From Hanleya hanleyi (taxonomy: Eukaryota > Mollusca > Polyplacophora > Lepidopleurida > Hanleyidae): a DNA stretch of 64,000 nt. Location: NCBI GenBank assembly GCA_036873755.1, contig JAVTVY010025247.1:1-64000 (forward strand), in the 5' to 3' direction. The notes under the pieces are model-generated. The model ran no database searches and was not told the origin of the DNA. It was given only the letters and a program-made list of their open reading frames with translations. Shown here in pieces: positions 57,471-64,000 of the stretch (position 1 is its first letter; every line of letters starts with the position of its first letter). The position numbers and the translations under genes are program-made.

Positions 57471-59313
57471 GCTATTATACGAATTCTATCTTTTGATTAT
57501 GGACGCGGAAATTCTTTAATGGACGACGGGTGAAATTTGAACGACGGACTCGACGCCAGTATTGCCATATTGCCATGTATAGCTTTGTGGAGTAGAAGGA
57601 TGACTGAGGCTGTAAATGTGGAGAGAAAAGCAGTATAACCCTATTGAGATTATGCGCTGGCGAGGATATTTTTAAACCATAGATTGATTAGTTTAATGGC
57701 GTGTGTTTGTGCTTGTCTGTTTCAAGATTTCCTAAAGAAGATACGCCTTAGATCGGGCATTTGAAAGGATTCGTCCTTCGCAAATATCGCATGCATCAAT
57801 AATCTCGATATCTATTTTGTGCTATATCACACAAGAGAGAAGTGATCAATGATATGGCAGCCATGAACTTAGGATTCTCACTTGTACATTTCTTGCATGG
57901 AATTAGCTTGCTTTCGTTTTCAATGGGGGGGATGACGTAAGCTGGTGTTAGATCGGCTGTTGTTTTGATGCATGTATTTTCATGTTTCTGTTTTGTTTTG
58001 GAAATTATTTTGTACAGTATATGAGAGAGAGCATTTAAGCGTTCGTCATAATGGTTAGAGCATTTAGAAAATTTTCAAATTTTGACACATGAAGGCATTT
58101 CTGGCGAGTTAGGTTGGCTTTGAGAATATTTTGCGGACAATTCATGAATCGTCAAGGGATGCCTAATTGTGTTGAACATTGATCGGCAGCTGGAATTGTA
58201 GTAGTCGTGCGCAGCATATCTCCATTCACTAATCTATACAAAATCTGGGAAGGTCAATGCGAATTAGAAGTTGATTGTTTTGTGACAATGGTCATCTTTT
58301 CGAAATTCCAGACTCATTGCTGATATATTGCAGTGTATTGGCTGTTCGTCAGTCGGGTTCCGTCGAACTTAACTCAGTGGCGTCAAACACCGTGGTATGC
58401 TTATCAAAAGAATCACCAGAGTATCTTAGTAATACCCAAAATCATATCGCTCCAGTGTAAATTGCTGCACTGTTCGGGAGTTGATTTTACTTATTACCAA
58501 ATCGTGCTGCATATGTCAATACTGGCTGTGATAGTAGGGTTTGGTTTGAAACTGAAAACAGATTAGTGTTCAACTGAAGAGCTTATCAGACACAGGATTC
58601 CAAAGACAAAATGATTCTTGAATATAAGCTGAAATCCTTTCCGGAACTGTCAATGTTTCAACCACATGGAATAGCTTAATTATGAAAACAGATTTGGCAA
58701 CACATTTCCAATGGTATATAAACGTGGACCTCAGACACAGGACCCAGTACCTTTCCAACCCTTTCACAAACTTCGCATTTGTATGACCAGACAGAGCTGT
58801 TTAAAACACAATTCACCGAGCAGACGTTGCAAATCTCGCTCCGCTCTCGCTGGACAAGTTCCGGTTCTGGGTTTATGAAGACCCCAATTATCAACACTCT
58901 CGCAATCACGTCTTTTCCCGTGAAGTTACTATTTTAATGTGTTCGCATACTGCATGAAATATTTTCAGAGGAGAGATGTGTCGAAGCAACAACAATAGTA
59001 TATACATTTTTCTCGTCTTGCGAACTTGACCGTATCCTGTCCAGTGCAATGTATTATGGGGGACTCTTGCTCCCCGAATGAACCTTTACAGAAACACCCA
59101 GGGATATATCCCATGATGCATTGCTGTTTCTGTAAAACTCCATTAGCTCTCAGTCATATGAAAGACTCGATACCTCTAAAAAAATGTATAGGTTATGTTT
59201 TCATAAAGGTTAAAATAAATTTCTAAAAAGTCAGGGCCTCAATCGAGTTTAGACCCAGCACAAGGTACATACTGATATACCACGGTATCATGACTATTGA
59301 ACAAGAGAAACAA

Positions 59314-59460
59314 GTACCCTGTGCCAGTCGGTAAGTACCCTGTGCCAGTCGGTAAGTACCCTGTTCCACTCGGTAAGTACCTTGTGCCACTCGGTAAGCA
59401 CCCTGTGCCACTCGGTAAGTACCCTGTGCCACTCGGTAAGTACCTAGTGCCACTCGGTTG
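59314..59460 (+). repeat. 21-bp minisatellite, seven units
   Basis: Units start at 59314, 59335, 59356, 59377, 59398, 59419 and 59440, exactly 21 bp apart, each containing CTGTGCCACTCGGTAA or a one- or two-base variant. In one plus frame each unit reads KYPVPLG; a minus frame is also open. Unit 1 of the segmental duplication has a single related unit near 57010 (AGTACCCTGTGTCAC), so the array expanded after duplication. Confidence 0.95.
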
Positions 59461-59753
59461 GGAAACCTTGCTATACCGATACAAATTATGATCATTTGAT
59501 TGGAAGGAGAGGCAAAATTAGATTTTTCCATTGTTGGGGATAGCGGGAGAAAGTGCAGTTTTAAATTTGAAAAAAGGCCAATAATACCTTCTCGAATCAT
59601 ATTTCCACTATCACAACCCCGTCTATAATGGGCTACAGTCGCGTTGATGTCTACTCTTTCCTGGATTGTCCGAGGAGTATTCAGTCTGTTGAATCCTGTT
59701 TTCTACTCCCCATGTTATTATTTCCATCCTATAAATCAAACTTGTTGTTTCAG

Positions 59754-59862
59754 GTTGCGAGAGGCTAAGGAGAAAAACATTCACGCTAACAGGAAGATTT
59801 GTTCAAAGCTTCCACATGCTATACCATTGCAGAATAGCAAGGGAAGATCCGACATTCAATAG
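59754..59862 (+). CDS. candidate exon, duplicated copy 2
   Basis: After CTTGTTGTTTCAG the frame reads LREAKEKNIHANRKICSKLP, then HAIPLQNSKGRSDIQ and a stop; the last residues come from the start of an inserted family X sequence, so the original 3' part is lost. See the entry at 57344 for the alignment. Confidence 0.3.
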
Positions 59863-60029
59863 TCAGCCGTCGCCCACAGAAGAAATTCCGCGATGATGTA
59901 AGTTGGTGTTAGGTCGACAGAGGACTTGATTCACGTATTGTCATGTTTTTACCTGCTTGATTTGGTAGTTATATTGTAGGCTATATGAGCGAGAACATTT
60001 ACGGGATTAACTGATACATTTGTACAGTC

Positions 60030-60285
60030 TCCATCATAGCTCTCTAGATTTGTATCTAATGCCGCTTATGCCGGTGCTAGGGGCCGTGTGGTCATATCAT
60101 CCAAGTTGCCACATGAACAGGTACAATAAAAGCATACCTGAGATACAACACATACCACGAATCGTTAGATTCTTGGTGTGTGCTTTAGAATAGGTTAACC
60201 AGAAGACTATTCTGTGAAGTCATGTGACGCAGTCAGTATGTCGGCACCTCTCCCCACTTCCCTTATATGTGTTGTAATTCATCAT
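60030..60285 (-). repeat. family Y, long-head variant, minus
   Basis: It is nearly identical in reverse to 20835-21090 (GGTGCTAGGGGCCGTGTGGT, CATGAACAGGTACAATAAAA, GAATCGTTAGATTCTTGG, ACTTCCCTTATATGTGTTGT). It is absent from unit 1 of the segmental duplication, so it inserted after the duplication or was lost there. Confidence 0.85.
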
Positions 60286-60594
60286 AATGGTTGTTGTATC
60301 TGGAAAATTTTCAAATTTGACACATAAAGGCATTTCTCGCGAAGTAGGTTGGCTCTGTGAATATTTGTAGGACAACTCATGAATCCTCGAGGGATGTCTA
60401 ATTTTGTTGAGCATTGATCGGCAGTCTATCTGCAATGGAAATAGAGTTTCGACGCATATCTCTCATCACTAATCTGTGCAAATTAGAAGCGAATTTTCCT
60501 GGATTAAGCGGCAATGGTCATCTTTTCGAACTTGAAGACACATTGCGGACAAAAAGCACGGTGTGTTTGCTGTTCCTCATTATGGTGCTGTCGA

Positions 60595-60790
60595 ACGCAA
60601 CTCATTGGCGTCAAATTAAACGCAACATTAAATGGCTGGTGGAAAAAGATGCCTGCGTACTGACAGAAAGTCATATGACCCCACAGACAAATACACTGGC
60701 TGCTTATTTCTAAAAACATCAAAAGAATCAAAAGTGATCCCTGTGATGATTTGTATCTCAGCTACGCTTTTACTGTAACCGTGATACGCT
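60595..60790 (+). repeat. family Y copy, truncated in the shared domain
   Basis: AAACGCAACATTAAATGGCT, GAAAGTCATATGACCCCACA, TTATTTCTAAAAACATCAAA and CAGCTACGCTTTTACTGTAA. It stops where the rest of the shared domain should follow. Confidence 0.7.
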
Positions 60791-61214
60791 TATCAAAAGG
60801 CCTGCTACTCCATTAATCGGGGTATTTTCTCGTTTTGTTAGAAACGTAACTTTCATCGGGTGATCATTTCGTGTCGCCACTGCATGGCCCAGTTTTCACA
60901 CCGTGTGTTATTTGGGTTTCAAATGCTTAGGCTTAAAATCTGCGCGGCAAGGAGCTGCGGTTGTGGAAACTCTTGTAACAAACGTGCCGCGACATTTTAC
61001 GCCAAAATAAGAACTGTTGACGCAGAAACGCAACATGGAAACGAGCGACTGCTGACCCCGATGATTACACACACAGTTGTTGTAGTCGAAATCGCAGCCA
61101 TCTTCAATTTATCAAGAGAAATGAGCGCACAAATAGTACTGCTGTTCCTTAGATTTTTCATGGACATTTTTCATAGTGCATATGTGTTGGATCATAGTTG
61201 GAGATCAGAGGCAT
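60791..61214. other. unrecognised open frame region
   Basis: A 125-codon plus frame (60860-61237) contains CAARSCGCGNSCNKRAATFY but no known domain. It could be upstream sequence of the LINE end that follows; not claimed. Confidence 0.25.
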
Positions 61215-61627
61215 CTAGATCGTGGATCAGATCTTAATCAGGTTAGTTTTTCTGAGTATTCTTGCATTTACCATGTTTATCCCATGTACTAAAAATGGAG
61301 CCAGGCCCAAGGTGGATCCCATGCCAGGAAGATCTCACAGTGAAACATATTCTGATTTTAAGGTTGTAAGAGATTCTTTTTATCAAGCAGCTACTTTAGA
61401 AGATCTGTTTATGCTGGTTAAAAACGACTGTATTTTAGGTTATCTGAGAGAAATCGGTCTGTTGCATAGGTTTCGATGTATGTACATGTTTTTGGTGTGT
61501 TGTGTTGATTACTTCTTGATTGCTGGGCTGTTGACTTGTTTTTCTTGAAATACTTAGAATTTTGTTTGATTGTCGCTATATAGCTGATTAACGCGACGTT
61601 AATTCTCTCTCTCTCTCTCTCTCTCTC
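61215..61627 (+). mobile_element. 3' end of a LINE with a (CT)n tail
   Basis: The frame at 61222-61548 contains ATLEDLFMLVKNDCILGYLR followed by EIGLLHRF, resembling the last residues of invertebrate non-LTR ORF2 proteins. Downstream TATAGCTGATTAACGCGACG, TTAATT and a (CT)n run (61604-61627) look like a LINE 3' tail. GCGACGTTAA also occurs in the SINE tail at 19624. Severely 5'-truncated. Confidence 0.45.
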
Positions 61628-61732
61628 GTTCACCCCTTGTTGAGGCGTTTACTCCATCAGACCATCTCACCCATTGACATCAAATGAGTTATATATTTGA
61701 GCTGATCTGTCATCACAGCTCCCGAACAAGCG

Positions 61733-62035
61733 TACACTCTCAATTACATGTTTAGCGTTAGAACACTAAAAGCGAGGTTCTGTTTGAGCACACGTTCCAG
61801 CCTAATCGCGTTTAGGCTGTGAACACATGGAGTTTAGGTTATAAACGCATAGACGTTTAGGATTTAAACCGATGTGTTTAGATTTAAAAGACATATGTGT
61901 TTATAACTTAAACGTCTATGCGTTTATAACCTAAACTCCATGTGTTCACAGCCTAAACGCGATTAGGCCGGAACGTGTGCTCAAACAGAACCTCGCTTTT
62001 AGTGTTCTAACGCTAAACATGTAATTGAGAGTGTA
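61733..62035. mobile_element. near-perfect hairpin MITE, 303 bp, TA-flanked
   Basis: TACACTCTCAATTACATG at 61733 and its inverse ending at 62035 begin arms of about 130 bp that match with one mismatch (CCAGCC opposite GGCCGG). The loop is about 40 bp. The terminal TA on both sides fits a TA target-site duplication. Such high arm identity implies recent insertion or ongoing arm correction. Confidence 0.9.
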
Positions 62036-62044
62036 TCTATATAC

Positions 62045-62132
62045 TTACGCTGAAGGCGGTGCTAGGGGCCAAGGGGATGCATCATAGTCTCCACATGAAC
62101 ACCCGCAATAAAAAAAAAAGCGCAGCTGAGAT
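62045..62132 (-). repeat. family Y end fragment
   Basis: GGCGGTGCTAGGGGCCAAGG, CCACATGAACACCCGCAATA and AGCGCAGCTGAGATA are the reversed shared Y/X domain. The next element inserted right after GAGATA. Confidence 0.65.
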
Positions 62133-62133
62133 A

Positions 62134-62631
62134 TTAAAGGTGAAATGCAAAGGTTTTTAAATTCTCCGTTTTACATTTAATAAATGTTGAATGATGATAG
62201 AAATACCAGTATATCTACTTCACTTGGATTAATTTGAATTATCTTGTCTGCAAGAATCGTTTTAAAAGTTGGTACCCCTAGCCCAGCTGAATTCAGATTT
62301 GCAAAACGTCATTGCTTATCTTTCCTTGACTGTGACGTCACGTCAGACCAGCCGACCGGAGACTAAACGTTACAAGTATTGACGACCGGCCAGGTGGTCT
62401 GATGTGACGTCACAAACCAGCGTCAAACAAGAGCAGATAAGCGATGCGGATTTCATTTCTGAAATCGGCCGGGCTTGAGATACCAACTTCGAAGCACTTT
62501 TTAAAAGCTACCAGGATAAAAAATACTTCAACTAAAATCAAATGAAGTAGTTAGGCTGATATTTCAATCACTAAAAGAGCCATGACGAAAATAAAAAGGA
62601 AAATATGAAAACCTTTGCATTTCACCTTTAA
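62134..62631. mobile_element. TTAA-flanked MITE, 498 bp, palindromic
   Basis: TTAA followed by AGGTGAAATGCAAAGGTTTT at 62134 is mirrored by AAAACCTTTGCATTTCACCT followed by TTAA ending at 62631. Inner segments also mirror (GTGACGTCACGTCAGACCAG against GGTGGTCTGATGTGACGTCAC). A TTAA target duplication points to the piggyBac or Kolobok superfamilies; no transposase inside. Confidence 0.85.
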
Positions 62632-62944
62632 GGCTACGTCCGAGAATGTGCCTGAATGTAAGGTACTGGGGAAAGCTTTCCTGTGACATCATGTGATTGT
62701 TTTTTAGTCGCCAGACGTCAATTTTTTCCACCTCTTGCGTATCGCTCCAATTTAACAATATCCAGTCATTCGGAATTTCACATATAGTCCGAAACATAAC
62801 AGCGTACTTGGCGAATTTTATTAAGTACAAGAAAACTTTCCCGATGCACCAACCATGGTAAACGTTGGGGTGATATAGACTGTCTTACACTTGTTAAGCT
62901 GGCCTATGATTTTAATATCGAAAACACGTTTTCCCTCCACGACG
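62632..62944. other. no recognisable feature
   Basis: Short minus frame overlapping the MITE end; nothing supported. Confidence 0.35.
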
Positions 62945-63070
62945 TTATTAGACATTCGATATTCAGTCGTCGTCCATAAAAGAATTTCCGTGTCAATTAT
63001 CGAAAGATCTATTACGTGTGACAGTTAGCACCATTTTCAAATGTGCATGAAATAAAAATAATATATTTTG
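62945..63070 (+). repeat. family X, partial copy of the 15950 subtype
   Basis: ATTCAGTCGTCGTCCATAAA, AGAATTTCCGTGTCAATTAT and GTGACAGTTAGCACC..TTCAAATGT..ATGAAATAAAA follow the order of the X subtype at 15950-16060. Confidence 0.6.
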
Positions 63071-64000
63071 TCTATCGAATAACCAATTGTGTGAACGCTT
63101 AGTCTCATCAATGCCAATTATTCCATGGTTTAGCTCCTGGGCGGTTAATAGTTTAATTGTCACAAATAATAGGCTGAGACGCTAAGATGAGATGTGAGGA
63201 ATCTTCAATTTGGTCGCATACTCAATAGCAAATTTGGAGACAAAAAAAAACATCCATTACATGCTGAGCGGGAACTAAAACACTTTGAGTCTCCCGCTGT
63301 GCGGAGTTAATGTACTATTATTGCGCACCATATTGTCATGTATTCGATACGCCATATCAATCAATTCTGTTTAGTCTTGAAAACAAAATAATCCTCAATT
63401 ATTAGACTGTGAGATGACCGAGTAGATTAGATGCCATGTACATTCCATTTATCATCAAAGAACGTCGACAGCCTGATACCGGTACTGTGCTCGAACAACG
63501 GAAGCGGCAACCTTATCACTCATTAAGATAGGATAATCGTGTCTACCATATTTTCATCAGCGATTGGTTTCTTATGTCGTATTTTAATAATTCATTTCTT
63601 CGATAAATATATTCAGATGGAGAAACGTCAAATGTCGTATAGCAATCCTTTGCTTGGCGAAAATATGTACAATTTCTTCGAGATTGCCATAACCGTACTT
63701 TTGGACAGCCACCTTCCACCCAATTGCAGAATGGGTAGCCTCTAAAGTAGTTTGCATCTGTCAGCAGGAGATATACAATCGGCTGCCATGAGACTTGAGC
63801 AACCGATACTATATCTCCTAATAACTCTTTCAGGCCCGGGGGTCTATTATGCATCCTTCACTATTAAACTTTTCTCACGAGTCCAGGAACGAAGAGAACA
63901 AGAGAGCTGAAACTTTCAGATTTTTCCCCGAATATTATTGGCGTCATCTTGATATTATTTGCATTATCCTAGTCGCAAAGGATCAGGAAACAATTCAAAA
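63071..64000. other. no recognisable feature
   Basis: Frames at 63539-63745 (plus) and 63543-63854 (minus) overlap each other and show no domain. Confidence 0.35.

Larger units (their letters stand above)
56200..58400 (+). repeat. tandem segmental duplication, unit 1
   Basis: Blocks at about 56300-56530, 56590-56800, 56990-57420 and 57940-58400 recur in the same order at 58450-58660, 58750-59150, 59460-59830 and 59895-60620. Examples: GGAACTGTCAATGT followed by TTCAACCACATGG, GCTATACCGATACAA, TACTCTTTCCTGGATTGTC and CATGTTATTATTTCCATCCT. Offset grows from 2.1 to 2.4 kb because of insertions in unit 2. Unit 1 also contains a reversed X terminus at 57475-57560. Confidence 0.85.
58400..60620 (+). 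repeat. tandem segmental duplication, unit 2
   Basis: This is the second copy of the 56200-58400 unit, carrying three later additions: the 21-bp minisatellite at 59314, a family X start at 59852-59895 and a long-head Y copy at 60030-60285. Its end (GCAATGGTCATCTTTTCGAA, CTCATTGGCGTCAAA) matches the end of unit 1. Confidence 0.85.

Noticed and set aside
59223..59600. 125-codon repeat protein over the minisatellite
   Set aside because: A 21-bp unit is a multiple of three, so frames stay open on both strands by construction.

Overview
This is eukaryotic, metazoan DNA, most likely from a gastropod mollusc. It is AT-rich, with almost no long open frame, intron-like pyrimidine tracts, microsatellites and a very high density of transposable elements. 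The taxonomic call rests on three things: a SINE 3' tail ending in CACTCACTC of the type common in vetigastropod genomes, arrays shaped like the molluscan 'pearl' elements (tandem units, then a GGAC microsatellite, then a 3' hairpin), and animal Penelope-like elements with permuted domains. No bacterial operon, rRNA, CRISPR array or clearly intact host gene is present. Host genes, if any, are represented only by short candidate exons near 11.9, 13.4, 36.7-37.1, 56.0, 57.3 and 59.75 kb, none recognised.

Layout. 0-5 kb: the N-terminal half of a decayed Naiad-type Penelope-like element (minus), two tRNA-like heads, a short interspersed repeat (family Y) and an open 276-codon C-terminus of a non-LTR retrotransposon. 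7-15 kb: a hairpin element, then a possible 6.7-kb DNA element (7541-14235) whose ends carry CCCAGATAACAC in inverted orientation beside arrays of AACGTTGG palindromes. It encloses a second inverted-repeat pair (9488/12176) and two candidate terminal exons. A triplicated 280-bp repeat follows. 15-24 kb: members of families X and Y, a 101-bp duplication and an inverted SINE pair. 25.5-26.8 kb: a pearl-like array of eight units, mostly 157 bp. 28 kb: a TA-flanked MITE.

32.2-35.5 kb: a second Naiad copy that supplies the reverse transcriptase missing from the first, lying between inverted X copies. 35.9-37.9 kb: a 0.64-kb segment and its near-identical copy, the latter flanked by an exact 17-bp direct repeat. 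38-41.7 kb: one X copy split twice, by a 1.9-kb foldback element and by a 1.39-kb pearl-like element, so both insertion points can be read to the base or nearly so. 43.3-48.7 kb (minus): remains of a DEDDh exonuclease-like gene and of a Mutator-like transposase, separated by two unusual arrays. 49-49.7 kb: four copies of a 16-mer. 50-55.5 kb: a fourfold diverged repeat with a Penelope-like fossil bounded by inverted repeats between copies one and two. 56.2-60.6 kb: a 2.1-2.4-kb tandem duplication carrying a duplicated candidate exon and a 21-bp minisatellite. 61.2-62.6 kb: a LINE 3' end, a near-perfect hairpin MITE and a TTAA-flanked MITE.

The window is best read as a layered mobile-element landscape. 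The two Naiad fragments complement each other, non-autonomous families X and Y share a 3' domain, and the SINE tail resembles a LINE tail. Identities come from reading translations and repeats by eye; no alignment or search was run.
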